Counted from the stretch's first letter, positions 45,931 to 57,375 are shown. The stretch: DNA of 64,000 nt from Pseudomonas maioricensis (GCF_022790535.1 NZ_LOHG01000009.1:199083-263082); one strand, 5' to 3'. The notes: generated by a model from the letters alone, not told the origin. Translations and numbers: made by a program.

Positions 45931-45962
45931 ACGTACAGCGTTTACCACATCCCAAGAGCACA

Positions 45963-45995
45963 AAACCCGCCGTCTCTTGCGAGAGCAGCGGGTTT
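45963..45995 (-). terminator. pgi terminator
   Basis: AAACCCGC / GCGGGTTT with an inner CTCT/AGAG stem; the minus strand ends in TTTTG after the pgi stop codon. Confidence 0.88.
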
Positions 45996-46014
45996 GGGTG
46001 TCGCTTTGGGCCAA

Positions 46015-47679
46015 TCAGCCGCGGTGACGGCCGCGGAAGTAGTTGATCAGGCCTTGGGTCGAAGCATCGTCGGCAGGCTCGTCGGTGCCACCGGTCAGGC
46101 GTTGGTAAACGGCTTTACCCATTTCCTTGCCCAGCTCCACGCCCCATTGGTCGAAGGCGTTGATACCCCAGATCACGCTTTGCACGAAGACCTTGTGCTC
46201 ATACATCGCGACCAGCGCTCCGAGGCGGCGAGGGCTGATGCGCTCTACCACCAGTGTGTTGCTCGGACGGTTGCCCGGGATGACCTTGTGCGGTGCAAGT
46301 TTCTGCACGTCTTCTTCGCTCAGCCCTTTATCACGCAATTCAGCTTCGGCTTCTGCACGGGTTTTACCGATCATCAGCGCCTGGCTTTGTGACAGGCAGT
46401 TGGCGTACAGCCACTGGTGATGATCAGAAACCGGGTTGAAGCTGACAATCGGCACGATGAAGTCGGCCGGGATCAATTGGGTGCCTTGGTGCAGCAACTG
46501 GTGATACGCGTGCTGACCGTTGCAGCCTACGCCACCCCAGATCACCGGGCCGGTGTCGGTCGCCGTCGGCGTGCCGTCCTGACGGACGCTTTTGCCGTTG
46601 GATTCCATGTCCAGCTGTTGCAAGTGTTTGGTGATGTTGCGCAGGTAGTGGTCGTACGGCAGGATCGCGTGGCTCTGCGCGCCCCAGAAATTACCGTACC
46701 AGACGCCCAGCAAGCCCAGCAGCACCGGCATATTCTGCTCGAAAGGTGCGGTCAGGAAGTGTTGGTCCATGGAATAAGCACCGGACAACAGTTCCTTGAA
46801 GTTGGACATGCCGATAGCCAGTGCGATAGGCAGCCCGATGGCCGACCACAGCGAGTAACGACCACCGACCCAGTCCCACATCGGGAAGATATTCTCTTCA
46901 CGGATCCCGAACGCTACGGCTGCGGCGTTGTTGCTCGACACCGCGATGAAGTGGCGATACAGCTCAGCCTCGGAACCACCTTGTGCCAGATACCAGGCAC
47001 GCGCCGCGGTTGCGTTCTTGAGGGTTTCCAGTGTGGTGAAGGTCTTCGACGAAACGATGAACAGCGTCGTTTCGGCGCGCAGCTTCATGGTCAGTTCGTG
47101 GAACTCACTGCCGTCAATGTTCGCCAGGTAGTGGCAGCGCACGCCTTTCTGGGCGTAAGACAACAGCGCTTCAGAGACCAGCTCCGGGCCGAGGAATGAG
47201 CCACCGATGCCGATGTTCACCACGTCGGTGATTGGCTTTTCGGTGTAACCGCGCCACAGGCCATCGTGAATGCGGCCGACCAGATCAGTCATCTGGTTCA
47301 GCACTTTGTGCACTTCAGGCATCACATTGACGCCATTGACCTGCAGCTTGTCGCCCACTGGACGGCGCAGCGCAGTATGCAGGGCCGGGCGGCCTTCGGA
47401 AGAGTTGACCAGTTCGCCGTCGTACTGCGCCTTGATGGCGTCTTTGAGGCCCACTTCATTGGCCAGCTTGACCAGCAAGTCGCGCGTTTCGGTATTGATC
47501 AGGTTCTTCGAGTAATCGAGGAACAGTCCGCAACTGCTCAGGGTGAATTGGCTGAAACGCTGCGGGTCAGCATTGAAGGCTTCGCGCATGCTGAAATTCT
47601 GCATGGCTTCGCGGTGTTGGTTGAGCGCCTGCCATGCGGGCAGGGCGGTCACATCAGAAGGGGTGCGGTAGTACGCCAT
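46015..47679 (-). CDS. pgi: Glucose-6-phosphate isomerase
   Basis: Interconverts glucose-6-phosphate and fructose-6-phosphate; in pseudomonads it serves the Entner-Doudoroff cycle and gluconeogenesis. 554 residues with [20 protein letters not shown] near 150, the [13 protein letters not shown] phosphate loop, [15 protein letters not shown] and the C-terminal [14 protein letters not shown] signature with catalytic lysine. ATG at 47677-47679. A 348-base gap separates it from panC. Confidence 0.98.
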   Translation of the reverse strand: MAYYRTPSDVTALPAWQALNQHREAMQNFSMREAFNADPQRFSQFTLSSCGLFLDYSKNLINTETRDLLVKLANEVGLKDAIKAQYDGELVNSSEGRPALHTALRRPVGDKLQVNGVNVMPEVHKVLNQMTDLVGRIHDGLWRGYTEKPITDVVNIGIGGSFLGPELVSEALLSYAQKGVRCHYLANIDGSEFHELTMKLRAETTLFIVSSKTFTTLETLKNATAARAWYLAQGGSEAELYRHFIAVSSNNAAAVAFGIREENIFPMWDWVGGRYSLWSAIGLPIALAIGMSNFKELLSGAYSMDQHFLTAPFEQNMPVLLGLLGVWYGNFWGAQSHAILPYDHYLRNITKHLQQLDMESNGKSVRQDGTPTATDTGPVIWGGVGCNGQHAYHQLLHQGTQLIPADFIVPIVSFNPVSDHHQWLYANCLSQSQALMIGKTRAEAEAELRDKGLSEEDVQKLAPHKVIPGNRPSNTLVVERISPRRLGALVAMYEHKVFVQSVIWGINAFDQWGVELGKEMGKAVYQRLTGGTDEPADDASTQGLINYFRGRHRG

Positions 47680-47937
47680 CGCTGCGGGTTTCCTTGTACT
47701 TGGAACTGGCTAAACACTGAAAGCGAAGATAAGCAGACTTTTTAATCGTGGCACCAAGACTAAACATAATGTGCGGCTGTGTCTGCGCCTGAACGACTTG
47801 GGACTCGGTACTATTTCACACGAAGCTGTCGGTTCGATGAACAGCCATCGCATCGGTGCTGTCAGGCAACCGGTACGAATAGGGCATTGCGGGTGGGGCG
47901 AAGTTCATTGCCTAGTGTAGGCAGGAAGATACGTAAA
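47680..47937 (-). other. pgi upstream region
   Basis: 258 bases between pgi and the REPIN at 47938. No gene or convincing promoter boxes. It presumably contains the pgi promoter because the REPIN and 348-base gap separate pgi from panC. Confidence 0.5.
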
Positions 47938-48012
47938 TTGTAGGAGCTGCCGAAGGCTGCGAAAGCGCTCGTCCTGACACACCGCCATCGCAGCCTTCGG
48001 CAGCTCCTACAA
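47938..48012. repeat. REPIN, GTAGGAGCTGCCGAAGGCTGCG family
   Basis: Near-perfect arms; ends 15 bases after the panC stop codon, where it could act as a 3' end stabiliser since no intrinsic terminator is seen for panB-panC. Confidence 0.95.
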
Positions 48013-48027
48013 GGCCTCCTGTTGGGC

Positions 48028-48885
48028 TTAATGCTGCTCGCGGTTCAGATGCAGATTATCGATCAAACGGGTCTTGCCCAGAAACGCAGCGGCCAGAATC
48101 ACCAGATCGCCATCTTGATCGGTCGCGGGGCGCAGGCTGGTGGCTTCGCGGATTTCCAGATAGTCGGGGCGGAACCCGGCCGCTTCGAGCTGGCGCTTGC
48201 CCGCCTCGAGCAGGGTGACGAAGTTTTTGTCACCGCTATCGACAGCTGCGCCAATCTCCTGGATGACTTTATAAAGGGCCGGTGCGACAGCGCGCTGTTC
48301 TTCGTTGAGATAACCGTTGCGTGACGACAGTGCGAGGCCGTCTTCGGCGCGAACAGTAGGCTCGCCAATGATCTGAATCGGCATATTCAGATCGCGAACC
48401 AGCGCGCGGATGACTGCCAACTGCTGGAAGTCCTTTTCGCCAAATACGGCCAGGTCAGGCTGAACCATGTTGAACAGCTTGCTGACAACCGTCGACACGC
48501 CGTCGAAATGACCAGGACGGCTGGCGCCGCACAGACCTTCGGAAATAACCGGGACGCTGACTGTCGTCTGGTCGGTCATCCCGTGGGGATACATTTCTTC
48601 AACGTTGGGCGTGAACAACAGGTGGCAACCTGCTTCGAGCAACTTTGCCTGATCGGCAGCGAGGGTGCGCGGGTAGGTCGCCAAATCTTCGTTGGGTCCG
48701 AATTGCATGGGGTTGACGAAGATAGTCGCTACTACGAAGTCGGCGCGCTGTGCCGCTTTGGTCACCAGCGCTGTGTGGCCGCTGTGCAGATTGCCCATGG
48801 TGGGCACGAGGCCGACCCGCTTGCCTTCACTGCGTGCACGAGCGATGGCGGCGCGCAATTCGCGTACGGTTTTTACTGTGTTCAT
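48028..48885 (-). CDS. panC: Pantothenate synthetase
   Basis: ATP-dependent condensation of pantoate with beta-alanine. 285 residues with [15 protein letters not shown] (HIGH-type nucleotide motif, near residue 25), [29 protein letters not shown] and [10 protein letters not shown] (KMSKS-like). It overlaps panB by four bases (ATGA), so the two are translationally coupled. Confidence 0.97.
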   Translation of the reverse strand: MNTVKTVRELRAAIARARSEGKRVGLVPTMGNLHSGHTALVTKAAQRADFVVATIFVNPMQFGPNEDLATYPRTLAADQAKLLEAGCHLLFTPNVEEMYPHGMTDQTTVSVPVISEGLCGASRPGHFDGVSTVVSKLFNMVQPDLAVFGEKDFQQLAVIRALVRDLNMPIQIIGEPTVRAEDGLALSSRNGYLNEEQRAVAPALYKVIQEIGAAVDSGDKNFVTLLEAGKRQLEAAGFRPDYLEIREATSLRPATDQDGDLVILAAAFLGKTRLIDNLHLNREQH

Positions 48886-49682
48886 GCCGAGAATCCGTGT
48901 TCTGTTCCGGGGAAGCTGACGTCTTTGACTGCTGTGACATAGGCATGAAGTGCTGACTGGATGTCAGGCTGACCGGTCATGAAGTTCTTCACGAACTTGG
49001 GGACGCGCCCGGTGATGGAAAGGCCGAGCATGTCATGCATGACCAGCACCTGGCCGTCGGTAGCACTGCCTGCGCCAATACCGATGACCGGGATTTTCAC
49101 CGCATGGCTGATTTCTTGCGCCAGTTCGCTCGGTACGCATTCCAGCAGAATCATCGCTGCACCGGCCTGTTCCAGGGTAATCGCATCGGCGCGCATCTGC
49201 CGCGCCTGGGTCTCCAGACGACCTTGAACTTTGTAACCGCCCAGCACGTTGACTGATTGCGGAGTCAGGCCCATGTGCGCGCAGACCGGGATACCGCGAT
49301 CCGCCAGCAGACGAATCGACTCAGCCAGCCAGGCCGCGCCTTCAATTTTTACCATGTGCGCGCCCGCCTGCATCAACGCGGCGCTGTTGGCGTAAGTCTG
49401 GTCCAGGGTTGCATAAGACATGAAGGGCAGGTCGGCCATGACCAGCGCGCCCTGATTGCCACGTTTAACGCAGGCAACGTGATAGGCCGTATCGGCAGTG
49501 GTCACAGGCAGCGTGCTGTCATGGCCTTGCAGGACCATGCCCAACGAGTCGCCGACCAGCAGCACTTCGACGCCAGCCTGGCTGGCCGCATGGGCAAAGG
49601 TCGCGTCATAGCAAGTCAGCATGGCGATTTTTTCGCCTTTCTGCTTGAGTGCCTGCAACGACGTTACGGTGATATCTGGCAT
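48882..49682 (-). CDS. panB: 3-methyl-2-oxobutanoate hydroxymethyltransferase
   Basis: First committed step of pantothenate synthesis, adding a hydroxymethyl group from methylene-tetrahydrofolate to ketoisovalerate. 266-residue TIM barrel with [57 protein letters not shown] and the [15 protein letters not shown] segment. AGAGGA precedes ATG 49682. folK lies 267 bases upstream on the same strand. Confidence 0.97.
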   Translation of the reverse strand: MPDITVTSLQALKQKGEKIAMLTCYDATFAHAASQAGVEVLLVGDSLGMVLQGHDSTLPVTTADTAYHVACVKRGNQGALVMADLPFMSYATLDQTYANSAALMQAGAHMVKIEGAAWLAESIRLLADRGIPVCAHMGLTPQSVNVLGGYKVQGRLETQARQMRADAITLEQAGAAMILLECVPSELAQEISHAVKIPVIGIGAGSATDGQVLVMHDMLGLSITGRVPKFVKNFMTGQPDIQSALHAYVTAVKDVSFPGTEHGFSA

Positions 49683-49949
49683 GGAAAAGTCCTCTGTCAG
49701 GCGCGGTGAACACTACGGCGAGCAGCGCGTGAAATTCATCCTGGAGAAGCAGGTACACCGTCGTTTGCGGTGTTTAAAAGCAGCCTGCTTGCGCCCATAA
49801 GCCAGCGAACAGGCTGGCGGGACGCCTATCTTCGTGAGGAGGGGGGATTAAGTCAATTGCCTGTTTCAGCCGACCATTGCGCAGGTGAGCATGCCGTTAA
49901 ACACTGCGCGCGCGAGGTGTTACAGATGAGTGTTACCGCGTGCCGTCTG

Positions 49950-50435
49950 TTACGCCTGAGGTGCCAGGCGCTCGATACCTTCAAACGGGCAGCGGGTCAG
50001 CAATTTGCTCAGGGAGCGGCCATCCGCCAATTGCAAGTCAGGGGCAAGCTCGGCCAGCGGATAGAGCACGAAAGCCCGGGCCTGCATATGGTAGTGCGGC
50101 ACCTTGAGCCGTGCCTCGTCGATCAGACGGTCGCCAAATACCAGAATGTCCAGGTCCAGGGTGCGTGGTCCCCAGCGCTCGGTGCGTTCCCGACCCTGGC
50201 CCTGTTCGATGGCCTGCAAGGCGTCGAGCAGGGCCAAAGGTTCGAGCGTGGTGTCCAGCGCTGCAACGGCGTTGGTGTAACGCGGCTGATTGGGCAACAG
50301 CGAGTCGCTTACATAGAATGAAGAGACGCCTACCCATTTGCTCTGCGGCAGTTTCGCCAAGGCCCGGATGGCCTGACGCAATTGGTCGGCTGGGGCAGCC
50401 AGATTACTGCCCATGCCTATATAGACGCGTTCCAA
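49950..50435 (-). CDS. folK: 6-hydroxymethyl-7,8-dihydropterin pyrophosphokinase
   Basis: Makes the pterin pyrophosphate used by FolP. 161 residues: YIGMGSNLAAPADQLRQAIRAL, SSFYVSDSLLPNQPRYTNAVAAL, and the diagnostic RWGPRTLDLDILVFGD with the magnesium-binding aspartates, then VPHYHMQARAFVLYPL. The start is TTG (50433-50435), six bases after the pcnB stop and with GGCGAG in the pcnB end as ribosome site. The next 267 bases before panB contain nothing I can identify. Confidence 0.95.
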   Translation of the reverse strand: MERVYIGMGSNLAAPADQLRQAIRALAKLPQSKWVGVSSFYVSDSLLPNQPRYTNAVAALDTTLEPLALLDALQAIEQGQGRERTERWGPRTLDLDILVFGDRLIDEARLKVPHYHMQARAFVLYPLAELAPDLQLADGRSLSKLLTRCPFEGIERLAPQA

Positions 50436-50441
50436 AGGTTG

Positions 50442-51845
50442 TTACTCGCCCGATGCGGCCGGTGCATCGCCACCGGCACGTTTGCGTTTAGGGCCGCTGC
50501 TTCTGCGTCGTTTGCGAGGCGCGCCCGCATCTGGTTTGCTGCCCAGATCGCTGATCATGTTGCGGCGTTCGCTGTCGTTGGCGTCCTGATAGTCGGTCCA
50601 CCATTCGCCAAGGCCATCGGTTTCTTCGCCCGCGCTTTCACGCAGCAGCAGGAAGTCGTAACCAGCCCGGAAGCGTGGATTGTCGAGCAGCAGGTCAGCA
50701 CGCTTGCCGGAGCGACGTGGCAGGCGTTCCTGCATGTCCCAGATTTCCCGGATCGGCATGGTAAAGCGCTTTGGAATCGCAATACGCTGGCACTGCTCGA
50801 TGATCAGCTCGTTGGCTGCTTCCTGCATCGCGGGGATCGGAGGCATGCCACGCTCTTGCAGACGCAGCACTTTGGCTGGCAAGGCAGGCCATAGCAGCGC
50901 TGCGAACAGGAATGCCGGTGTGACCGGTTTGTTCTGCTTGATCCGCAGATCAGTGTTGGCCAGGGCCTGGCTGATGAGCGTATGAGTGTACGTCGGGCGA
51001 TATTCCAGGGCCTTGGCGCTGGCCGGGAACAGCGGGTCGAACAGTTCCAGATCTACCAGCATTTCGAAGGTCGGCTCGGCATAGCCGGACAGGAACAGTT
51101 TGAGCACTTCTTCGAACAGCCGTGCCGAAGGGATATCGCGCAGCATCGGCGCCAGCGGTCGGATCGGTGTGGCGCTGTGTTTCTCGATACCGAAATCCAG
51201 CTTGGCGGCGAAACGCACGGCACGCAGCATGCGCACCGGGTCTTCCTTGTAACGCTGCTCCGGGTCACCAATCAGGCGGATCAGGCGATTGCGAATATCG
51301 TGTACGCCGTTGGCGTAGTCGAGAATGCGCTCGCTGACCGGATCGTAATACAGCGCGTTGATGGTGAAGTCACGACGCTGGGCGTCGTCTTCCAGAGTGC
51401 CATAAACGTTGTCGCGCAGAATCCGCCCGCTTTCATTACGTGAGGACTGATTGCTGTCCTCTTCTTCGTCATCTTGCGGATGGTTGGCGCGGAACGTGGC
51501 GACTTCGATGATTTCTCGACCGAAGTGGATGTGGACCAACTTGAAGCGGCGGCCAATGATGCGGGCGTTACGGAATTCGGCACGCACCTGCTCCGGTGTG
51601 GCGCTGGTGGCGACGTCGAAGTCTTTGGGCGTGATATTCAGCATCAGGTCGCGGACACAGCCGCCAACCAGATAAGCCTGATAGCCGGCATTTTGCAGGC
51701 GTTCGACAATATTCACCGCATAGCGACTGAATTGGCCGCGTTGCAGCGAGTGTTGGCTGCTGTTGAGCACTTCAGGCGTGCTGCGAATATGTTGCTGCGG
51801 TTTACGCAGTGGAGTACGGAATGACTGGAACAGCTTCTTCAGCAT
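50442..51845 (-). CDS. pcnB: Poly(A) polymerase I
   Basis: Adds 3' poly(A) tails that speed RNA decay. 467 residues: the nucleotidyltransferase head YLVGGCVRDLML with TPKDFDVATSATPEQV (catalytic aspartates, near residue 80), RRDFTINALYYD, RMLRAVRFAAKLDF, and a very basic C terminus (RKRRRSSGPKRKRAGG). MLKKLFQSF (ATG 51845) is the conserved start, though no good Shine-Dalgarno is visible; the frame is open further upstream. First gene of a pcnB-folK cluster, downstream of crcZ. Confidence 0.95.
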   Translation of the reverse strand: MLKKLFQSFRTPLRKPQQHIRSTPEVLNSSQHSLQRGQFSRYAVNIVERLQNAGYQAYLVGGCVRDLMLNITPKDFDVATSATPEQVRAEFRNARIIGRRFKLVHIHFGREIIEVATFRANHPQDDEEEDSNQSSRNESGRILRDNVYGTLEDDAQRRDFTINALYYDPVSERILDYANGVHDIRNRLIRLIGDPEQRYKEDPVRMLRAVRFAAKLDFGIEKHSATPIRPLAPMLRDIPSARLFEEVLKLFLSGYAEPTFEMLVDLELFDPLFPASAKALEYRPTYTHTLISQALANTDLRIKQNKPVTPAFLFAALLWPALPAKVLRLQERGMPPIPAMQEAANELIIEQCQRIAIPKRFTMPIREIWDMQERLPRRSGKRADLLLDNPRFRAGYDFLLLRESAGEETDGLGEWWTDYQDANDSERRNMISDLGSKPDAGAPRKRRRSSGPKRKRAGGDAPAASGE

Positions 51846-51980
51846 GGGATGCACTGTTTGAAGGAATATTCGGCCATAAACGAAGAATGACCGCATGATG
51901 GGCGGGGATTCTAGCATTTAGTCAGGGGATGGTGTAGGAAGCTGCGCGATGGTGTTAAGCCATCTGCCAGGCGCTGAGAT

Positions 51981-52054
51981 CTGTAGGAGCTGCCGAAGGC
52001 TGCGAATTGGGTCTGCCATGAGAATGCTTTCGCAGCCTTCGGCAGCTCCTACAG
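51981..52054. repeat. REPIN, GTAGGAGCTGCCGAAGGCTGCG family
   Basis: Intact inverted arms between pcnB and the crcZ 3' end. Confidence 0.95.
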
Positions 52055-52119
52055 GATTCGGTGATTCATTGAGAGCGCATTTCAATCTGGGGATGTGTCA
52101 GGAGGGAGTTTCTTTCAGA

Positions 52120-52487
52120 AGCTACTGGGGGAGCCGAAGCTCCCCCAAAGTGCGTGCTCTTATTTTTATTTTGTCTGTGGGCTTCTTGTTTTTGTTGAGT
52201 GCCCATTCACGAGACTTTCGTCTGTGAAACCTCCCAATCGGGAGTCAAGAGCAAACGGATTGCTTTGGTCGCTGTGTTGCAATGATCATTTGATCCAACC
52301 AGTTCAGGCGCTACCTTAGGGTAGTTTTTGTTGTTCTCAGCCTGGTTGCGGGGCAAGCCCCAAATACAACGCCTCTCCAAAAGAATCAGTTAGCTGCGCC
52401 TCCGCCGTGTTGTTCTTGTTATGCGTGAGTCGATTCGTATTGTTTTTATTATGGTGTTTAGCACTGCGTGTTTTTGTTGTTCTTGTA
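52120..52487 (-). ncRNA. crcZ: CrcZ small RNA
   Basis: Non-coding RNA that sequesters Hfq/Crc and lifts carbon catabolite repression. Synteny (cbrB-crcZ-pcnB), a sigma54 promoter and about six A-rich CA motifs identify it. Minus-strand motifs read AAGAACAACAAAAA (52471-52484), AATAAAAACAAT (52439-52450), AACAAGAACAAC (52409-52420), GAACAACAAAAAC (52324-52336), CAACAAAAACAAGAAG (52182-52197) and AAAATAAAAATAAG (52159-52172). The 3' end is placed after GGGGGAGC-TTCG-GCTCCCCC (52127-52146), which lacks a strong U-run, so both ends are estimates. Confidence 0.9.
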
Positions 52488-52497
52488 CTAGAGATAT

Positions 52498-52514
52498 AGC
52501 AGGACCTGTGCCAA
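52498..52514 (-). promoter_or_regulatory. Sigma54 promoter of crcZ
   Basis: Minus strand TTGGCACAGGTCCTGCT: GG and GC are ten bases apart, a full -24/-12 match. Start of transcription is expected near 52487. The activator should be CbrB, encoded just upstream. Confidence 0.92.
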
Positions 52515-52572
52515 CTTTTACAAACCCTTTAAAACCGGGGCTTTCAGAGGTTTGATGGCTTTTGAGTGGCAC

Positions 52573-52613
52573 AAAAAAGCCGGAGTTTTCGTTACCGTAA
52601 ACCCCGGCTTTTG
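52573..52613 (-). terminator. cbrB terminator
   Basis: On the minus strand AAAAGCCGGGGTTT pairs with AAACTCCGGCTTTTTT. It isolates cbrAB from crcZ. Confidence 0.9.
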
Positions 52614-52684
52614 TTACGCACACCTGTTGAGGTAACAGTTTCTGGCCCATTCACAACGCACGGGCCAGAGCCTCGCAAGGCTGA

Positions 52685-54115
52685 TCAGGTTTCGCTCGCG
52701 ACGCCTTTGCGACGAGGAATGCCCAGACGCTGGCGACGCTCCCACAGGCATTTGCGACTGACGCCCAGTTTGCGCGCCAGCTCGGTCTCGGTCATGTGGT
52801 CCTGATGCTCCAGTACGAAGTGCTGAAAATAGTCCTCAAGGGACAGATCTTCAGTGGGTTCATGGCTGGTGGAGCTTGCGGAGCCTTGCTGGGGAGCGAG
52901 GCCGATGAAGTCTTCGTCTTCCAGATCGCTGAGTTCAATGTCGATGCCCAGCAGTTCTGCAGAGATTTCCGGGCTTTCACACAAAATAACTGCCCGCTCT
53001 ACAGCGTTCTCCAGTTCGCGAACGTTGCCAGGCCAGGTGTACTGGCGAATGGCGAGTTCTGCGTCGGGAGCAAATCTCAGGTCGTTACGACCGGCCTTGA
53101 GACTTTGTCGGGTCAGGAAGGCGCGGGCGATATCCAGCACATCGTTACCGCGCTCGCGCAGTGCGGGGAGCTTCAAGGCAATAACGTGCAGACGGTAATA
53201 AAGGTCTTCGCGGAACTGGCCGACTTTGGCCAGGCTTTTCAGGTCTCGGTGAGTGGCCGCTATCAGGCGTACATCCACTTTCTGTGACTGGACTGAACCC
53301 ACGCGACGAATTTCGCCCTCTTGCAGCACGCGCAATAGACGCGCCTGAGCTTCGAGCGGCAACTCGCCAATTTCGTCGAGGAACAGCGTGCCGCCATCGG
53401 CTGCTTCCACTAGACCGGCACGGCCAGCACTGGCACCCGTGAACGCGCCTTTTTCGTGGCCGAACAGCTCGGACTCGATCAGCGTTTCTGGAATCGCCGC
53501 ACAGTTGACCGAAATCATCGGGGCTTTTGCCCGGCGCGACAGATTGTGCAGTGCGCGCGCGACCAACTCTTTACCCGTGCCTGATTCACCCTGAATCAGC
53601 ACGTTCGAATCGGTGGGGGCGACCTTGCGAATCTTGCTGTAGAGATCCTGCATGGGGGCGCAGGAGCCAATGATGCCGATCTCGCCATTGCTGTTATCAA
53701 CGCCAGCTTTGTCCGGGTTACCGGCTTTGGCGGCGCTGCGGTCAGCCTGAATGCTTTGCACGGTCTGGCGATCGCGCAGGATACGGGCAACTGCCTGAAG
53801 CATTTCGTCGTGGTCGAACGGCTTGGCGATGTAATCGACGGCGCCCATTTTCATGGAATCGACCGCCGAGCGCAGGCTTGCGTAGCTGGTCATGATCAGC
53901 ACCGGTTTGCCCTCGCCGAGCTTTATAAGCTCAGTGCCGGGAGCCCCGGGCAAGCGCAAATCGCTGACGATCAGATCAAACGAAGGAATGCTGAAACGTT
54001 CCTGTGCTTCCTGCACCGAACCTGCTTCGCTGACCTGGTACTGGTTACGTTCGAGCAGGCGGCGAAGGGCCGAGCGGATGATTGTTTCGTCTTCGACGAT
54101 CAGAATATGGGGCAT
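52685..54115 (-). CDS. cbrB: Sigma54-dependent response regulator CbrB
   Basis: NtrC-family activator of carbon/nitrogen use and of crcZ. 476 residues: receiver domain with phospho-acceptor Asp52 ([10 protein letters not shown]), AAA+ domain with GESGTGKE Walker A, the sigma54-contacting GAFTGA loop, TLFLDEIGE Walker B, and a C-terminal Fis-type helix-turn-helix ([19 protein letters not shown]). It starts 22 bases after cbrA. Confidence 0.97.
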   Translation of the reverse strand: MPHILIVEDETIIRSALRRLLERNQYQVSEAGSVQEAQERFSIPSFDLIVSDLRLPGAPGTELIKLGEGKPVLIMTSYASLRSAVDSMKMGAVDYIAKPFDHDEMLQAVARILRDRQTVQSIQADRSAAKAGNPDKAGVDNSNGEIGIIGSCAPMQDLYSKIRKVAPTDSNVLIQGESGTGKELVARALHNLSRRAKAPMISVNCAAIPETLIESELFGHEKGAFTGASAGRAGLVEAADGGTLFLDEIGELPLEAQARLLRVLQEGEIRRVGSVQSQKVDVRLIAATHRDLKSLAKVGQFREDLYYRLHVIALKLPALRERGNDVLDIARAFLTRQSLKAGRNDLRFAPDAELAIRQYTWPGNVRELENAVERAVILCESPEISAELLGIDIELSDLEDEDFIGLAPQQGSASSTSHEPTEDLSLEDYFQHFVLEHQDHMTETELARKLGVSRKCLWERRQRLGIPRRKGVASET

Positions 54116-54137
54116 TTATTCAATTCTCTCGACGGGC

Positions 54138-57092
54138 TCAGTTCACGGCGGACGTCGCTTCGACATGGCGTGGCAGTGTGACCCGAATACGGGTCCCGCG
54201 CTCGTGCTCGGTATCAACCGGGCTGTCGATGGTGATCTGTCCATAATGCTCTTCAACGATGGAATAGACCAGCGCGAGGCCCAGTCCAGTCCCTTCACCC
54301 GGGTCCTTGGTGGTGAAGAACGGTTCGAACAATCGATCCATGATTGCTTTCGGAATTCCACTGCCTTCGTCTTCTACGATCAGATCGACAGTGTGTTCGG
54401 ATACTTCGCTCCTGACCCTGACGGCGCTACCGGCAGGTGAGGCGTCGCGGGCGTTGGAGAGCAGGTTGATCAGTACCTGTGCGAGCCGCTGCGGATCACC
54501 GTCGACCCAGTGTTCGGGGTTGCACAGATTGTAGAACTGGACTTCGAAGTTGCGCCGGTTCAATGCCAGCAGGCCAATGGCATCCTGTGCCACTTCAGCC
54601 AGACAAACCGCTTCATCGCTATGTTGATGGCTGCCTGCGTGGGCGAAGCTCATCAATGACTGAACAATGCGTGAAACGCGTTTGGTCTGTTCGAGGATCT
54701 GGCTGCTGATTTCGGTCAGTTCGCCATCTTCCTCACGCTCTTCGCGAAGGTTTTGCGCAAGGCAGGCAATGCCGGTAATCGGGTTGCCGATCTCGTGGGC
54801 AACCCCGGCTGCCAGGCGACCAATACTGGCAAGGCGCTCGGAGTGCACCAGTTTGTCTTCCAGCATCTGTGTTTCTGTCAGGTCTTCAACCAGCAGCACC
54901 AGCCCGCTGTTACCTGGTGCCAGCGGTTCATCGATAGCGGCTTTGTGCAGGTTCAGCCAGCGGATTTGGCCATCCAGAGGCAGACGCTGTTTATGCAAGT
55001 GTTCGTCGGGCACATTAATGAAGCCGCTGAGCAATTCTTTCCAGGGTTCGGTAATGGTCTCAAGCCGAGAGCCCACGACGCGCTGGGCGGCAATGCCGGT
55101 GAGCTCTTCCATGGCTTTGTTCCACATCAGGATCTCTTGATCCTTGGCCAGCGAACACACCCCCATCGGCAGCTCTTGAAGCGTCTGGCGGTGATAGCGG
55201 CGCAGCGCATCAAGCTCAGCTGCCAGACCGGTCAGGCGAGAGTGGTAGTCTTCAAGTCGGCTTTCGATGAAGTGGATGTCTTCGGTGACATAGTTTTCGC
55301 CGCTGGACTTATACGGCAAAAACGTCTCAACCATGTCCTGTGCCACGCTGGGGCCCATCAAGCCTGAGAGGTTGGCTTCGATTCTGTCCCTTAACCGGCG
55401 CAAGGCGTAAGGCCGACGTTCGTCGAATGGCAGGTAAAGATCGCGCAATGCCTGTTCGACCTCCTTTTGCGCGGCCTTGGCCCCCAAGGGTTTGGCCAGT
55501 TGCGTGGCGAACTCCTGAGGCGATACGGCGTGTAGCTCGCGGCGCTGCGGGCGACGAACGTTATCCACAGCGCACGCTTCGGCGGCGCTGGCTTCTTCGG
55601 GACTTGGGTTGCTGAACAACGAAATCAGGGTGAATACCAGTACGTTTGCGGCCAGTGAAGCAATCGCTGCCATGTGCCAACTGGTGTCATCGAGCACATA
55701 AATCATGTTCAGCAGCGGGATGTAAAAGCCCCTGAAGTCGCCAATCAACGGCAACAGCATGCTTACGATCCAGACGCTGATGCCCGCGAGCAACCCCGCG
55801 ATGAAGCCTCGTCGATTGGCCGCTGGCCAATACAAAACTGACAGCACACCCGGCAGAAATTGCAGGGTGGCGACAAACGCAACGATACCCAGATTGGCCA
55901 GGTCCTGCTGCGCACCCAGTAACAGATAGAACCCATAACCGGCCATGATGATCGCCACGATCAGCCCACGGCGGGTCCACTTCAGCCAGCGGTAAATATT
56001 ACCTTCCGCCGGTGGCTGATAAAGCGGCAGCACAAGGTGGTTCAGCGCCATGCCGGACAATGCCAGCGTGGTGACAATGATCAAGCCGCTGGCCGCCGAC
56101 AGACCGCCAACATAAGCCAGCAGCGCCAGTGACTTGCTGTTTACCGCGATGCCGATGCCCAGCGTGAAAAACTCGGGGCTGGTGGTTGCGCCAAGTTTGA
56201 GCCCTGCCCATAGAATCAACGGCACGGCCAGGCTCATCAATAACAAGAACAGCGGCAGGCCCCAACTTGCGCTGACCAGCGCTCGCGGGTTGAGATTCTC
56301 GGTAAACGTCATGTGGTACATGTGCGGCATGACGATGGCTGAGGCGAAGAACACCAATAACAGTGTTCGCCACGGACCTTCTTGCAGGGGCGTGTGCAGG
56401 GCGGCGAGGGCGGTCTGATTCTGCAGCAGCCACAGTTCGAGTTGCTGCGGGCCGTCGAACACGCCATACAGGGCATAGATACCGATACCGCCGATGGCCA
56501 CCAGTTTGATCACCGACTCGAAGGCTATGGCGAACACCAGTCCTTCGTGTTTCTCGCGGGTGGCAATGTGGCGCGAGCCGAAGAAAATCGTGAACAGGGT
56601 AATCAGCGCGCAGAAGGCTACGGCGACTCGATCCTGTACGGGCTCGCGGGTCAGGATGCCAATTGAGTCGGCCACGGCCTGGATCTGCAGAGCCAGTAGC
56701 GGAAGCACGCCAATCAACATGAATATTGTGGTCAGCGCTCCTGCCCAAGTGCTGCGAAAGCGGAACGCGAACAGATCTGCCAGAGACGACAGTTGATAGG
56801 TGCGGGTAATACGCAGGATCGGGTAGAGCAACACGGGTGCCAGCAGAAATGCGCCGGAAACCCCGAGGTAGCTGGACAGGAAGCCATAACCGTACTGGTA
56901 CGCCAGACCCACCGTGCCGTAGAAGGCCCATGCACTGGCGTAAACACCGAGGGACAGCGTGTAGGTCAGCGGGTGGCGGATCACCCAGCGCGGGATGACG
57001 CCGCGTTCGCTGATCCACGCCACGCCAAACAGCATGAGCAGATAGGCGGCGCTGACCAGAATCATCTGGGTCAGGCTAAAGCTCATCGGCAT
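54138..57092 (-). CDS. cbrA: Sensor kinase CbrA with transporter-like domain
   Basis: Hybrid membrane kinase for CbrB. 984 residues: N-terminal sodium/solute symporter (SLC5)-like region of about 13 helices (residues 5-510), a STAC-type linker, PAS domain (about 630-740), HisKA with phospho-His766 in [12 protein letters not shown], and HATPase boxes ([34 protein letters not shown]). The start is given as MPMSFSL (57092); MSFSL two codons later is equally likely. It overlaps cbrX by 17 bases. Confidence 0.96.
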   Translation of the reverse strand: MPMSFSLTQMILVSAAYLLMLFGVAWISERGVIPRWVIRHPLTYTLSLGVYASAWAFYGTVGLAYQYGYGFLSSYLGVSGAFLLAPVLLYPILRITRTYQLSSLADLFAFRFRSTWAGALTTIFMLIGVLPLLALQIQAVADSIGILTREPVQDRVAVAFCALITLFTIFFGSRHIATREKHEGLVFAIAFESVIKLVAIGGIGIYALYGVFDGPQQLELWLLQNQTALAALHTPLQEGPWRTLLLVFFASAIVMPHMYHMTFTENLNPRALVSASWGLPLFLLLMSLAVPLILWAGLKLGATTSPEFFTLGIGIAVNSKSLALLAYVGGLSAASGLIIVTTLALSGMALNHLVLPLYQPPAEGNIYRWLKWTRRGLIVAIIMAGYGFYLLLGAQQDLANLGIVAFVATLQFLPGVLSVLYWPAANRRGFIAGLLAGISVWIVSMLLPLIGDFRGFYIPLLNMIYVLDDTSWHMAAIASLAANVLVFTLISLFSNPSPEEASAAEACAVDNVRRPQRRELHAVSPQEFATQLAKPLGAKAAQKEVEQALRDLYLPFDERRPYALRRLRDRIEANLSGLMGPSVAQDMVETFLPYKSSGENYVTEDIHFIESRLEDYHSRLTGLAAELDALRRYHRQTLQELPMGVCSLAKDQEILMWNKAMEELTGIAAQRVVGSRLETITEPWKELLSGFINVPDEHLHKQRLPLDGQIRWLNLHKAAIDEPLAPGNSGLVLLVEDLTETQMLEDKLVHSERLASIGRLAAGVAHEIGNPITGIACLAQNLREEREEDGELTEISSQILEQTKRVSRIVQSLMSFAHAGSHQHSDEAVCLAEVAQDAIGLLALNRRNFEVQFYNLCNPEHWVDGDPQRLAQVLINLLSNARDASPAGSAVRVRSEVSEHTVDLIVEDEGSGIPKAIMDRLFEPFFTTKDPGEGTGLGLALVYSIVEEHYGQITIDSPVDTEHERGTRIRVTLPRHVEATSAVN

Positions 57093-57252
57093 CTTTTTGA
57101 CTCTGGAGAATGAAGGTCACCACGATCAGGATCAGCCATAGCAAATAAGGCCGATACCATGCGCCGGTGGCATCAATCCACCAATCCATGATGGCGGGCG
57201 AAAACAGGTAAATGCCGACTACCAGCAACAAGACCAAGCGGTAAATATACAT
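57076..57252 (-). CDS. cbrX: Small membrane protein preceding cbrA
   Basis: 58 residues, two hydrophobic segments (YRLVLLLVVGIYLFSPAIM; YRPYLLWLILIVVTFIL) and a charged end (QSQKDADEL). It has an excellent GGAGG six bases before ATG 57250-57252, whereas cbrA itself has no clear ribosome site and overlaps it by 17 bases, implying translational coupling. A gene here is called cbrX in P. putida as I recall; function unknown, perhaps tuning CbrA synthesis. Confidence 0.72.
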   Translation of the reverse strand: MYIYRLVLLLVVGIYLFSPAIMDWWIDATGAWYRPYLLWLILIVVTFILQSQKDADEL

Positions 57253-57375
57253 TTGGCCTCCTTCACGATTCATTCGCGTTGCGGCAGTTGAGGAGCGGCA
57301 TGGTAACGGATGGCGAGTAACCTGCAAGCGTCGCGTGAGCGGCTGCGTATGCCAGTTTGCGTCGATCGCTCTATC

